Shown piece after piece: positions 36,937 through 46,743 of a DNA stretch of 64,000 nucleotides. Origin of the DNA: Planctomycetota bacterium (GTDB lineage Bacteria > Planctomycetota > Planctomycetia > Pirellulales > Pirellulaceae); the NCBI GenBank assembly GCA_014381825.1, contig JACNKX010000112.1:1-64000 (forward strand), given 5' to 3'. The position numbers were made by a program, and so were the translations under genes. The notes below the pieces were generated by a model. It had not been told where the DNA came from and made no database searches. It saw only the letters and a program-made list of their open reading frames with translations. Numbering within the stretch: the stretch's first letter is position 1; the number at the start of each line of letters is the position of its first letter.

Positions 36937-38466
36937 CTAGTTCATCGCCTTTCTGCCAGTGCTAAATAGCCAGCCAGCGATTGCGGCCGTGGCGAGCGAG
37001 GCGGGGAGAATCCACTGGAAACTGATTGCTGAATACCCGGTGAGTTGCTCCCAGTAGGAAACGCCACCTGCGGTCACAAAGGCAACCAGTGCTGCGACGA
37101 GGGCCCCCCTTTCGTTTCCTCCTCGCACGAAAAGTCCAACCAGGAATAAGGCGAACAGCGGCGACACGAACAGGCCAAGCGTTCGCTGCGAAATTTCAAG
37201 GAAGTTGCCAGGGACATGCTGCAGGAAGGAGCTTGCTGTAACAACAAACAACCCAATCCCTAAAGCCATCAGTCGGGATAAACGCGTTCGCAATTTCTCA
37301 CTCAGTTTCTTCGTTCGGAAGCGCTCGACAAAGTCGGTCATGACGACTGCCGTAATTGAGTTCACACCGGAGTCAACGCTTGACATGGCGGCCGCAAACA
37401 TGCCAGATACGACGAGACCAGACAGACCGATGGGCAGATGGTGGGAGATGAACAATGGGAACAAAAGATCCGCATCGTCTGCGATCGTTGATCCCAGCAA
37501 CCGGTCGGGATCGTCCTGGTAGTAGGCGAGCAACGAGAAACCAACCAGCGCGAGCAGCATCGTAACAGCGACACCCGCAAGCGAGTTAATAAGAAACGAA
37601 CGCCGCGCGCCGCGAGTATCGCCAGTGGCCATGAAGCGTTGGATCGTTGTCTGGTCGCTACCGGCCGTGCAAACCCACCACGCAATGCCGTGAAGTAGCG
37701 AGGTAAAGACAGTGACCCGCTCGGTTGGCAGCCCAAACAGCGGCTGCGTATCCCAACTCGGATTCCAGTTGATCGTCATCAATGGAATCCCGATCCAACC
37801 GTGCTCGCCGGAACTCGAGGCCCAACGGACTGGGAACCATTCGAATCCGCCGAGACGATAGGAGACAACCGCGACAACGAGTGCTGCGCCACCAAAGAGC
37901 AGAATAAACTGAATCAGGTCGGTGATCACGACGGCTCGCAGCCCTCCCACCGACGAGTAGCAGATGGCGATGCCGCCCATGACAAAGGTCACGACGGGCA
38001 GCCAATCAGACTCGAGTCCTAACATCGTCATCATGGCTTTCGCAGCGAAGAAGATCAGAGTTGCCATCCATGTGATCCTCAGCAGCATGAACAACATTGC
38101 GCCCAGCACTCGCGCACGCACTCCGAGCCGAGCTTCGAGCAGCTCATACGCACTCGTTACTTGGTACCGCATGTACACCGGCACCATCAGATATCCCACG
38201 ATGAAGTAGACAATCGGGATCGTCAGCGCGCTGGTCAGCGTGACCGGACCATGCCTAATAATCTCGCCTGGTGTCGACAAGAACGAGATCGTGCTGAATA
38301 CCGTCACAAAGATCGACACGCCGATTAGCAGCGGGTTCATCGCCCGATCGCCAACGAAGTACTCATCGGAATTCTTCTGGCGATAGCTGTAATAAGCGCC
38401 CAGCGCCAGCATCCCGATCGCATAACATGCGACGACGACTCCATCAATCCAATGCAGACCATCCAC
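36937..38466 (-). CDS. sodium:solute symporter family transporter
   Basis: A 509-residue transporter of the SSS family with about thirteen membrane helices. Typical pieces are DEYFVGDRAMNPLLIGVSIF in the first loop, YSSVGGLRAVVITDLIQFIL (the family's sodium signature region), SDQTTIQRFMATGDTRGARR and FAAAMSSVDSGVNSITAVVM. These carriers bring sugars, amino acids or sialic acid in with sodium. The start is GTG 38466; the nearest ATG (38462) is out of frame. It is divergent from the secreted propeller-like protein at 38607, which may process its substrate (inference). Confidence 0.93.
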   Translation of the reverse strand: MDGLHWIDGVVVACYAIGMLALGAYYSYRQKNSDEYFVGDRAMNPLLIGVSIFVTVFSTISFLSTPGEIIRHGPVTLTSALTIPIVYFIVGYLMVPVYMRYQVTSAYELLEARLGVRARVLGAMLFMLLRITWMATLIFFAAKAMMTMLGLESDWLPVVTFVMGGIAICYSSVGGLRAVVITDLIQFILLFGGAALVVAVVSYRLGGFEWFPVRWASSSGEHGWIGIPLMTINWNPSWDTQPLFGLPTERVTVFTSLLHGIAWWVCTAGSDQTTIQRFMATGDTRGARRSFLINSLAGVAVTMLLALVGFSLLAYYQDDPDRLLGSTIADDADLLFPLFISHHLPIGLSGLVVSGMFAAAMSSVDSGVNSITAVVMTDFVERFRTKKLSEKLRTRLSRLMALGIGLFVVTASSFLQHVPGNFLEISQRTLGLFVSPLFALFLVGLFVRGGNERGALVAALVAFVTAGGVSYWEQLTGYSAISFQWILPASLATAAIAGWLFSTGRKAMN

Positions 38467-38606
38467 GAGCGAACCTTTGGCGTTTCAAAACAACTTCGCG
38501 CATCTCGATGTTCTCTGCGTCGGTTTGTAACCGGTCCGCAGCGCAGTTACAAATGCGTACGGTAATTTGAGAAGTTATTTCATGACTCGGAGCGAGGGAC
38601 AACCGC

Positions 38607-40055
38607 ATGCCCGGTACGCGATTCTCTTACGTCACACTCGGCCTGATGGTTGGGGTACTCACTCTCGCGGCGAGCTCACACGCCGACGATGCGATGAAGA
38701 TTGGGTCGCGACGGCAGTTGTTCGTTGACCGCGCGTTGATCGGGAGCCTTCGCAACGCAAGTCTCGTCCTCCACCACCCCATCAAACGCGAGATCGCGAT
38801 CACGCCCGAACATCCGTGGGAAAGGAACGGCGTGTCGTACATGGTGACCTTCAAAGACGGCCCGACATATCGCGCGTGGTATCGGGTCGACGCGGCTGGC
38901 CTTACGGCCGATCGCAAATCGATGACCGCATACGCCGAAAGCGACGATGGCATCCATTGGCACAAGCCGAAGTTAGGGCTGATCGAGTTTGAGGGCTCGA
39001 AGGAGAATAACCTCGTCTGGAACGGGAACATCGTTAATCTCGCCGTGTTTCGCGACGACAATCCTAGCGCTAAACCGAACGAACGCTACAAGGCGATTGG
39101 ACGCAACGGCGATCTGTTCAGTCTTGTTTCACCCGATGGATTGAGCTGGAAACCGGCCAGCGACAAACCAATCCACACGGCTCGACCGTTCGATTCACAC
39201 AACATTGCTTTCTGGGATCCGATCGACGATCAGTACGTTGCCTACACGCGAGGTGTCCGCGTCGAAGGCTCGCTGGGATCGGGCATGGCAGCGACGTTCT
39301 TCAAAAGTGGCGTTCGGTGGGTCCGCCGCTCCACCTCGAAGGATTTCCTGACGTGGTCAGAACTCGAACCAATGCGAACCGGGGGTCATCCGCGCGAGGA
39401 GTTGTACACCAATGCGACGATTCGCTACGAACGGGCGCCCGACTACTTGTTCATGTTTCCATCTCGATTCGCATCGGCGCGCGAACCGCAGCCGGGCTGG
39501 AAGTACGGCAAGGGAGTTAACGACATTGTGTTGCTGACTAGCCGCGACGGACTGCGCTTCGAGCGGACTTTCATGGACGCGTTCATTCGCCCCGGCCTCG
39601 ATCAAGACAATTGGCACGAACGGTCTCTATATATGGAACGCGGCGTATTGCAGACGTCGCCAACGGAGTTATCGATTTACTGCATGCAAAACTGGCGACT
39701 GCCAAGCGTACATATTCGGCGCTACACGCTACGACTCGATGGATTCGTCTCAGTACACGCTGGCTACGACGGCGGCGAGCTGATCAGTAAGCCGATCGTG
39801 TTCTCAGGTAAGCGGATGTTGTTGAACTACTCGACATCCGCGGTGGGATCTTTGCGAGTCGAATTGCAAGACAAGGAAGGCAATTCGATTCCCGGCTTCG
39901 CACTCGATGATTGTCCGGAGATTTTCGGAGATCGCATCGAAGATGCGGTTCGCTGGACATCGTCCACGGATGTTTCGGCGTTGGCCGGAAAGACGGTTCG
40001 AATCCGGGTCGTCCTTCGAGACGCGGACCTTTACGCGTTGCGATTCGGCGAGTAG
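38607..40055 (+). CDS. secreted protein, probable glycosidase-like beta-propeller
   Basis: A 482-residue exported protein with a signal peptide (VTLGLMVGVLTLAASSHA). After RRQLFVDRALIGSL it has repeated patterns such as YAESDDGIHWHKPKLG, LVSPDGLSWKP and VRRSTSKDFLTWSELEP, which resemble the five-bladed propellers of GH32/GH43/GH68-type enzymes. I cannot identify a full catalytic triad, so activity is not claimed. A short C-terminal beta domain ends the protein. Divergent from a sodium:solute symporter, which suggests joint use of a carbohydrate. It converges on the aldo/keto reductase. Confidence 0.78.
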   Translation: MPGTRFSYVTLGLMVGVLTLAASSHADDAMKIGSRRQLFVDRALIGSLRNASLVLHHPIKREIAITPEHPWERNGVSYMVTFKDGPTYRAWYRVDAAGLTADRKSMTAYAESDDGIHWHKPKLGLIEFEGSKENNLVWNGNIVNLAVFRDDNPSAKPNERYKAIGRNGDLFSLVSPDGLSWKPASDKPIHTARPFDSHNIAFWDPIDDQYVAYTRGVRVEGSLGSGMAATFFKSGVRWVRRSTSKDFLTWSELEPMRTGGHPREELYTNATIRYERAPDYLFMFPSRFASAREPQPGWKYGKGVNDIVLLTSRDGLRFERTFMDAFIRPGLDQDNWHERSLYMERGVLQTSPTELSIYCMQNWRLPSVHIRRYTLRLDGFVSVHAGYDGGELISKPIVFSGKRMLLNYSTSAVGSLRVELQDKEGNSIPGFALDDCPEIFGDRIEDAVRWTSSTDVSALAGKTVRIRVVLRDADLYALRFGE

Positions 40056-40064
40056 CGACCGTCG

Positions 40065-40967
40065 TCACGTCAACTTTTGTGCCAATTCGTCGTCGATGCC
40101 CGCCTCGGCTGCCTCGAACACTTGGTCGACTTGCGACGTGTTTCGCGCGCCGATCAACACCGACGTCACATGCCGCTGCTTCAGTACCCAGGCCAGAGCG
40201 AGTTGTACGATCGAGCGACCACTCTGCTCGGCAGCTCGGTCGAGTCGGTCGAGCATCGCATAGCCCTGATCCGTGAAGTAGATCGGTTGATGTGCGGGAA
40301 TCACATCGAATCTGGTACCGGGCGGAGCTTTCTGACCGCGACGGTACTTGCCTGTCAAAAAGCCGGCTGAAAGCGGACTGTAGCTTATCACTCCAGTCTC
40401 TTGGTCGGCGCAAAGTGGCAGCACATCCGCCTCGATCTCTCGTTGCACGAGATTGTACGGCGGTTGAATCGACTGTATACGTGCAAGGCCTCGCTGCGCT
40501 GACAGCACCAGTGCAGCTGCCAATTGCCAGGCCATATAATTGCTGCAGCCTATGTATCGTATTTTTCCTTGATCGACGAGCGAGTTCATCGCTTCCAGTG
40601 TTTCCTCCAGCGACGTGGACTCATCCCAGTTGTGAAGCTGAAACAAGTCGATGCGATCGGTTCTTAACCGTTCTAAGCTCCGGTCGACCGATGTGATGAT
40701 GCGGTCTTTTGTCAAAGTTCCCGAGACCTTCGTCGCGAGTACGATGTCGTCTCGTACGTTTCGTCCCGCAATCCATTCCCCGAGGACCGTTTCGGATGCA
40801 CCGGCCGCATATGCCTCGGCAGTATCGAAAAGCGTGATCCCTCGTTCGAATGCATGATTCATGATTTGAAAGGACGTATCACGGTCGATCTCTCGACCGA
40901 ACGTGACACACCCCATGCCGATCGAACTGACGCAAAGGTCCGACTTTCCTAGTTGGCGATAATCCAC
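40065..40967 (-). CDS. aldo/keto reductase
   Basis: A 300-residue NADPH-dependent oxidoreductase with a TIM barrel. The catalytic tetrad is intact: Asp48 and Tyr53 in LFDTAEAYAAGASE, Lys80 in VLATKVSG and His112 in LFQLHNWD. A cofactor-site segment VLIGARNTSQVDQVFEA lies near the C terminus. The start is GTG 40967 with GAGG about nine bases upstream. It begins three bases after the stop of the dioxygenase-like gene, so the two form an operon. The substrate is unknown; the sugar-type subfamily (YajO/YqkF-like) is the nearest by pattern. Confidence 0.94.
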   Translation of the reverse strand: MDYRQLGKSDLCVSSIGMGCVTFGREIDRDTSFQIMNHAFERGITLFDTAEAYAAGASETVLGEWIAGRNVRDDIVLATKVSGTLTKDRIITSVDRSLERLRTDRIDLFQLHNWDESTSLEETLEAMNSLVDQGKIRYIGCSNYMAWQLAAALVLSAQRGLARIQSIQPPYNLVQREIEADVLPLCADQETGVISYSPLSAGFLTGKYRRGQKAPPGTRFDVIPAHQPIYFTDQGYAMLDRLDRAAEQSGRSIVQLALAWVLKQRHVTSVLIGARNTSQVDQVFEAAEAGIDDELAQKLT

Positions 40968-40970
40968 GTC

Positions 40971-41798
40971 TCAATCCTCGCTTGTTCGTTCGAGCCAGTG
41001 GCGATACAGCGGTTGTACTTGGAGTGGCAGTCGCTCGTATACATCCGCGCGGATTGACGGCACGACATTGTCCGTTGCTCCGACTTCGTCGCACATTCGT
41101 TTTCGTTCGTCTGACTCAGGTCGCAGCACTTCTAAATTCAGCCACCACGGCGCGTAGCGAACCGCCAACGCAACACGCGGTTGATCCGTTCGATTCGGAG
41201 CCGTTGCGTGCCACAGGCGACTGTCCATGACGAGCACACTGCCAGCCGATCCGCAGACATTGATCTCCTTGCCGAGTTTTGCATCCGGATCTGGACCGCC
41301 ACCAGCCGTTGGATTCGTTGGCTGGCGATGACTTCGCGGCAACACGAGCGTCCCGCCATTCTCAGCGTTAAAAGGCGACAGCATCCACAATGTCGTTAGG
41401 TGCATTACGGCGTCTGGATAGGGGGCGGGGATGTGGCCTGCATTTTTCTGATTGAAAGGCCAGTCCGCATGCCAACTACCACGTTCGTTGCCAGGTTCGT
41501 TAATGATCGCGGATGTAAACGAGATGCGAGCGTGTTCCCCGAGCAGTCTACCGACCAGCCGAAGCAACATCTCATCCGCGAGATATTCCACGAACGATTG
41601 ATCGTGATTAATGACGCTAGGAGTAAAGCCGACATTTGACGGAGCATCCGGGTAGCTCTTTCGCTGTCGACCAACCGTTCCAACGATGCTCTCTCGGACT
41701 TTCGCGCAGTGCTCTGGCGGAATGACGCTCTCGAGGATACAACACCCGTCAGTTTTGATCTGCCGCAAGCAGTCGTCGAGCTGTGAGTTGCGCTTCAT
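40971..41798 (-). CDS. phytanoyl-CoA dioxygenase family protein
   Basis: A 275-residue Fe(II)/2-oxoglutarate-dependent oxygenase-like protein. The iron triad is His110 and Asp112 in GSWHADWPF and His197 in DSRLWHATAPN, and Arg208 can bind 2-oxoglutarate. The N terminus (LRQIKTDGCCILESVI) is typical of the family. The frame is open to 41930, but ATG 41798 has AGAAGAG upstream and fits the family start. It is coupled to the aldo/keto reductase, so a hydroxylation followed by reduction is possible (inference). Confidence 0.92.
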   Translation of the reverse strand: MKRNSQLDDCLRQIKTDGCCILESVIPPEHCAKVRESIVGTVGRQRKSYPDAPSNVGFTPSVINHDQSFVEYLADEMLLRLVGRLLGEHARISFTSAIINEPGNERGSWHADWPFNQKNAGHIPAPYPDAVMHLTTLWMLSPFNAENGGTLVLPRSHRQPTNPTAGGGPDPDAKLGKEINVCGSAGSVLVMDSRLWHATAPNRTDQPRVALAVRYAPWWLNLEVLRPESDERKRMCDEVGATDNVVPSIRADVYERLPLQVQPLYRHWLERTSED

Positions 41799-42064
41799 TG
41801 ATGCTCTTCTGGGCAGGTTCAAAACGAAATCTTTGGACCCAAGGTCATCCGCAATCAGATGTTTCGCTGGCAGCGTATGATACTTGTTTCGCTCGATGCT
41901 TTCACCGACTGCCGTTTGGCGACGCGGCAATTCCGCCTGTAACGACGCTTCCCGTCCTGCGCGCCCCCCGGCAACGTATCAGAGCGATTAGATCGCTCCG
42001 CCCGTTGCTCTCTGATACAATCCGGCGAGCGGTCTCGAATAACGCCAATGAAAAGGAGACGGTA

Positions 42065-45000
42065 ATGTCGAACGCGGCCCAACGTAGACGAAACAGATTC
42101 CTATTCACCCCGATCTTCTTTGCGTTGCTGGGGAGTTGCGTCTGGTCTACCGCCCAGGAACAGGACCTCGCTTCGTCGGCACTCAAGGTGGCGGGAGTCA
42201 ATCGGGGCATCGCCGCTGTTATCGGAGTTGAGGAGTCGCTGGTCCAGAATCTTGTGGAAGGCAGTGAGTTACTCGTCTACGTGCGCGATCCGCGCGCCGA
42301 CGCGATTGACAAGCTCCGAGCCAGCTTAGAGGAATCGGGTATCGGCATCGACCGCGTGGTCGTCGAGCGAGGGTCTATTGATGAGCTTCCGTTTGCCGAC
42401 AACATGATCGATATCGTGATCGCACCGGAAACCACTAGAGAGTCGCTGTCCGCCCTTTCGCTTGCAGAAGTGAATCGTGTGCTGAGACCGGAAGGAACGG
42501 CGTTCCTCAATGGTCTTGAAGAGTTAACCAAGAACGCGGACATTGTTAATCCGAAGACGATGCCGCTTCCTCAAGGTGCGCTCGATGGTTGGGTCGCCTT
42601 CTCAAAACCGCCGCTTGATGGAGCCGACGACTGGTCGCATTGGGAGAAGAGCCCGGACAACAACCCGGTTTCGAGCGACAGCGTCATCAAAGCGCCGTAC
42701 ATGACGCAGTTCCTCGCGCACCCGATGTACATCGGAATGCCTTCGATCACGACTGCGGCGGGCGGACGCACCTTTCTCGCCATTGGCCACATTTCGCATC
42801 ATCAGCGCGAATGGGACACACTGTATAAGCTGGTCGCTCGCAACGGCTACAACGGCACCGTCCTCTGGGAGCGGCGATTGCCTGACGGCTACCTCGTGCA
42901 TCGCTCGGCGTTCATTGCCACCAGAGATACGTTTCACATGATCGACGGTGAGAGCTGCTTGCTGCTTGATGCGCAAACCGGCGAAGAGCAAGGACGAATC
43001 AAGCTGCCGGGCGTCGCAGGTCATTGGAAGTGGATGGCGATGAAAGATGGCGTGCTGTATGTCATGACCGGTAAGAAGGAACGCGGCACACAGATCGTGC
43101 GTGGCGACCGCGAGTTCGGCGGTTGGAGTTGGGCGGACCTGAGCCCCGGCTTCTACGGCGACTACCCCCACGGTTTTGGCGACACGATTGCCGCTTATGA
43201 CTTGGGCGAGGAAGAATTGTTGTGGGTCCACAACGAAGACAGCCTTATCGATTCGAGATCGCTGGCGATTCGCGACGACGGGGTCTTCTTTATGTGTCCG
43301 GATAAACATTTGCGCGCATTGCAAGCGACGACCGGCGAAGTGCTCTGGACGAACGACGAGGAACAAGTCCGTAGCTTGATCGCCGAACCGGGAAAGGGCC
43401 TGACGTCGACTCCTGGTTTCAAGACGATGTGCCTCGTCATGGCCACACCTGATGCGCTGATCATCCAAGGCCAGACCAGAATGAACGTCGTTGCCGTATC
43501 GACCTCTTCGGGCAGCGTGCTGTGGACCAAACGCAAAGTCACAAACAATCCGAACGCGATCTATGTCGATGGTGACATCGTCCTAGGAGTCGGGAAGGGC
43601 GGCACGCACGTCGTGGTGGATCCGGTGTCAGGCGAAGAGAAAGCGGACCTCGGTTTCCGTAAGGTCGCTTGCACGCGGCTCACCGCTTGTTCCGATTCGT
43701 TTTTCGTTCGCGGTGAAGGAATGCTACGGTTCGATCGCGATTCAAAGAAAGTCGAAATCGACGGGACGGCCCGGCCTGCCTGCAACGATGGTGCTCTTCC
43801 GGCTAACGGGATGCTCTACATTGGTCCTTGGCAGTGCGATTGCAATCTATCGATCATCGGCAGTATGGCTCGTTGCTCGGCCGGCGACTTTAAGTTTGAT
43901 CATGTCGCGACCAATGAAGAGCGATTGGAACAGTTCGTCGACGCGGACTACGAAGTCGCGGCGTTTGAATCGAGTGCTGCCGACTGGTCCACGTTCCGCG
44001 GAAACGTTCATCGTAGCAGCAGCTCACCCATCGAGATCGCTGGTCCCGCCAAGCCGCAGTGGGAGCTGACGTTAGATTCGGCAATGACACTGACACCGGC
44101 CGTCGCCTCCGCGGGACTGGTCTTTGTTGCTGGGAGCGACGGCAAGGTTCAGGCTCTTGAAGCGGCTAGTGGCTCGCACCGTTGGGAGTTTTCAACGCTG
44201 GCTCCGATCAAAGCTTCGCCAACGGTTTGGGAGGGCAGAGTGTATGTTGGTAGCGGCGATGGCTATGCCTATTGCTTGGAGGCGGCGACCGGCAAACTGC
44301 TGTGGAGATTCCGGGCCGCTCCGGTCGAACGTCACATCATGGTCTACGGTAACTTGTCATCGACGTGGCCGGTAAACACAGGCGTGACGATCCGAGACGG
44401 CGTGGCTTACTTCGGCGCGGGGATTGTCGATCACGATGGGACGCATGTCTATGCAGTCGACGCCAAGACCGGCAAGTTGAAGTGGCAAAACAATTCATCT
44501 GGCCATCTGGCGGCCGAGCTTCGCAAGGGTGTCGCCGCACAGGGCAACATGACGATGCTCGGCAATCAACTGCTGTTGGCGGGTGGCAATCAGGTTTCGC
44601 CCGCACCATTTGATGCGTCAACGGGCGAGTTGCGAGCCCACCCCTTTCAGAATGGTCATCCGAAAGCTAACAACGGCCAGTTCGTGGGCGTCTTCCAAGA
44701 CAAGATGGCAATCGTTGGTGGTCGCATTTTGTACTCAGCTGCAGACAATGTCGCGACGAAGGGAAGCTTTGTCGCGTTCTCGGGCAAAGGTGCGATTCAG
44801 TTGAACTTTGGCGGCGTGCCGCCAGCATGGAACGACGATACGATGGCGTTGGTAAACTTCAAGTACGGGAAGATTACTTGCGTCGCTGCGGAAGATGTCT
44901 CTGCGCAACTGGCTCAGGGACGCAGTGACAAACCAAGCGACCGAAGAGGAAGGGGCAACCTAACGGACTCGTTACGAGACGCCGGAAAGGTGAAATGGGA

Positions 45001-45268
45001 TACGAGTCTCGGCGACGGCAACAAGTTCGAGGCGGTCTCGCTGGCCGTCTGCCCGAACGCCATCCTCACGGTCAATAAGCAACAAGTTCGTTTTCGCGCT
45101 CAGCCTCAGTGGTACTTGACGGCTTTGGAAATCAACAGCGGCAAACCGATGTGGCAAACTGAACTTAGGGGGCAACCACTGCCTGGCGGCTTGCTCGTCG
45201 ACGCCTCCGGCCGCATTGTCGTAACAATGCTTGGTGGTCAGATACAGTGCCTTGCAAACGGAGGTTAA
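42065..45268 (+). CDS. exported methyltransferase-like / PQQ beta-propeller fusion
   Basis: A 1067-residue protein with a signal peptide (residues 10-30, ending WSTA). Residues 45-150 resemble a class-I SAM methyltransferase tail: a GSIDELPFADNMIDIVIA segment and EVNRVLRPEGTAFL. The usual glycine loop reads AAVIGVEES, so AdoMet binding is doubtful. Most of the rest is a PQQ-type eight-bladed propeller with repeats like LDAQTGEEQGRIKLPG, VYVGSGDGYAYCLEAATGKL and VYAVDAKTGKLKWQ, plus a Cys cluster (WQCDCN). AAGGAGACGG precedes ATG 42065; the frame is open upstream to 41783 but there overlaps the dioxygenase gene. Its function is unknown. Confidence 0.9.
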   Translation: MSNAAQRRRNRFLFTPIFFALLGSCVWSTAQEQDLASSALKVAGVNRGIAAVIGVEESLVQNLVEGSELLVYVRDPRADAIDKLRASLEESGIGIDRVVVERGSIDELPFADNMIDIVIAPETTRESLSALSLAEVNRVLRPEGTAFLNGLEELTKNADIVNPKTMPLPQGALDGWVAFSKPPLDGADDWSHWEKSPDNNPVSSDSVIKAPYMTQFLAHPMYIGMPSITTAAGGRTFLAIGHISHHQREWDTLYKLVARNGYNGTVLWERRLPDGYLVHRSAFIATRDTFHMIDGESCLLLDAQTGEEQGRIKLPGVAGHWKWMAMKDGVLYVMTGKKERGTQIVRGDREFGGWSWADLSPGFYGDYPHGFGDTIAAYDLGEEELLWVHNEDSLIDSRSLAIRDDGVFFMCPDKHLRALQATTGEVLWTNDEEQVRSLIAEPGKGLTSTPGFKTMCLVMATPDALIIQGQTRMNVVAVSTSSGSVLWTKRKVTNNPNAIYVDGDIVLGVGKGGTHVVVDPVSGEEKADLGFRKVACTRLTACSDSFFVRGEGMLRFDRDSKKVEIDGTARPACNDGALPANGMLYIGPWQCDCNLSIIGSMARCSAGDFKFDHVATNEERLEQFVDADYEVAAFESSAADWSTFRGNVHRSSSSPIEIAGPAKPQWELTLDSAMTLTPAVASAGLVFVAGSDGKVQALEAASGSHRWEFSTLAPIKASPTVWEGRVYVGSGDGYAYCLEAATGKLLWRFRAAPVERHIMVYGNLSSTWPVNTGVTIRDGVAYFGAGIVDHDGTHVYAVDAKTGKLKWQNNSSGHLAAELRKGVAAQGNMTMLGNQLLLAGGNQVSPAPFDASTGELRAHPFQNGHPKANNGQFVGVFQDKMAIVGGRILYSAADNVATKGSFVAFSGKGAIQLNFGGVPPAWNDDTMALVNFKYGKITCVAAEDVSAQLAQGRSDKPSDRRGRGNLTDSLRDAGKVKWDTSLGDGNKFEAVSLAVCPNAILTVNKQQVRFRAQPQWYLTALEINSGKPMWQTELRGQPLPGGLLVDASGRIVVTMLGGQIQCLANGG

Positions 45269-45270
45269 AG

Positions 45271-45417
45271 ATGCTGCGTTATGCGACAACAATCTGGATT
45301 TTTCCGAGCGAATCCTTGCCGGCTGAACGTCGCGCAAGTGGGATTCGTGGTCCCGGTCGACAAAGAGTCTATGCCGCGCGATGCCGAAGACCGCCGCATC
45401 CAATCACCCGATCCTAA
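45271..45417 (+). CDS. candidate 48-residue small ORF
   Basis: An ATG at 45271 stands seven bases after GGAGG (45260-45264), a stronger ribosome site than most in this window. The frame runs 48 codons (start MLRYATTIWIF) and becomes Arg/Pro-rich. I recognise no family. It may be a leader peptide for the VWA gene at 45502 or chance; the ribosome site overlaps the end of the preceding gene. Confidence 0.25.
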   Translation: MLRYATTIWIFPSESLPAERRASGIRGPGRQRVYAARCRRPPHPITRS

Positions 45418-45501
45418 TCGCTCGGCATTAAGGGGTTGCTTTTCGTTCGCGTATGAGGCCAAATGGAGTGGTCGGGGGCTCCGATACCGAAAGACTGAGC
45501 G

Positions 45502-46737
45502 ATGATGAAATCGCCTTGGCAGTTCGACCACAATCCGTGGTACGGATGGTCGATCTCGACGATCTTGCACCTCGGCCTCATCATCGCTGTTTCGCTCCTC
45601 CTCATGCCAAGCGGCGATGGCACGTCCGAGTTGCTGGAAGTCGAAGTGACTTTCCACGATATCGGAGCCGAACTCGTTGAGCTGGAGTCATTCACGGCAG
45701 AGCTCGATAGCTTCGAGGATGAGATTGCTGAAGATGACGACTCGGCATCGATCTTCGAGCAGACCGACCCGCTGAAAATATCTTCGCCTCTCGACGCGCT
45801 GGCAATGGGAAACGCGACGGGCAGCGGTGGCGACGGGTCATCGACCGCCAGCCGCAACGGGCATAGTGGCGGAGCGGGCCAGACTTCCTTCTTCGGAACG
45901 GTCGCGCGCGGCAACAGCTTTGTTTACGTACTCGACGTTTCGCCCAGCATGAATGCTCGCCATGGCAAACGATTGGAACGGGCCGTTTTAGAGTTACTTC
46001 AGTCGTTGGACCAATTGAACGAGAAACAACGTTTCTACGTGGTCGTCTTTGGTTGGGGGACGAGACGGATGTTCGACAGCGAACAACTTTACCCGAGTCC
46101 GATACCGGCGACGCTCGAAAACAAGCGGCGACTACGCGATTGGCTGGCACAAGTACAAACGATTTCCGGCACTGATCCGCGGAAGGCGCTGGAGATTAGC
46201 TTGGCGCTGAAACCAAGTGCCATCTTCTTTCTCTCGGATGGCGAGTTCAACAAACCGAATCGGAGCAAGTTCTTTAGCGATGCCGACGCCGAAGCAGAAG
46301 ACGTCATTAAGGCGGGTGAACCAACGGCGATTCCGATCCATACCGTCGCCTTTGAAGACCGAAGTTGCCAGCCTCGCATGGACGGGATCGCTACATTGAC
46401 CAACGGCCAGCATCGGTTCGTGCCTCCGCCGGACGGATCAGGGGGGACGTCGTCGCCGCGCGTAAGTAAAGAGCTCGCCAAGACAGTCAGTAATTTCGCG
46501 TTTAGCGATGATCCTGCGGGTTCATTGCGAGATGACTCTCGACCGGGGACGGTTGACGCCGCTCTCGAGGCTCGGGCACTGTATCGGCTTCAGCTGGCGA
46601 AGATGCTGCACGACACGGCGAAACCGACGATGGCACGACGGTACTACGAGCGGGTTGCTGAAGACTATCCGAACACACAAGCCGCAAAAGAAGCGCTGGT
46701 CTCGCTCCAGAAACTTAGCGACGCGAACGACAAGTAA
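45502..46737 (+). CDS. membrane-anchored VWA protein with C-terminal TPR-like helices
   Basis: A 411-residue protein. The start HNPWYGWSISTILHLGLIIA is a single N-terminal helix of the TonB-like anchoring type, followed by an acidic and Gly/Ser-rich linker (residues 40-130). A VWA domain has MIDAS DVSPS (Asp145, Ser147, Ser149) and IFFLSDGEFN. The last 50 residues (YRLQLAKMLHDTAKPTMARR and following) resemble a TPR pair. Two adjacent ATGs (45502, 45505) are both possible. No MoxR or DUF58 is adjacent, unlike the VWA proteins at 18726 and 23810. It converges on the SDR gene with six bases between stops. Confidence 0.87.
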   Translation: MMKSPWQFDHNPWYGWSISTILHLGLIIAVSLLLMPSGDGTSELLEVEVTFHDIGAELVELESFTAELDSFEDEIAEDDDSASIFEQTDPLKISSPLDALAMGNATGSGGDGSSTASRNGHSGGAGQTSFFGTVARGNSFVYVLDVSPSMNARHGKRLERAVLELLQSLDQLNEKQRFYVVVFGWGTRRMFDSEQLYPSPIPATLENKRRLRDWLAQVQTISGTDPRKALEISLALKPSAIFFLSDGEFNKPNRSKFFSDADAEAEDVIKAGEPTAIPIHTVAFEDRSCQPRMDGIATLTNGQHRFVPPPDGSGGTSSPRVSKELAKTVSNFAFSDDPAGSLRDDSRPGTVDAALEARALYRLQLAKMLHDTAKPTMARRYYERVAEDYPNTQAAKEALVSLQKLSDANDK

Positions 46738-46743
46738 CTCGAA

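Noticed and set aside
42602-43468. 288-codon minus-strand frame
   Set aside because: Opposite strand of the PQQ fusion protein; Arg/His-rich and motif-free.
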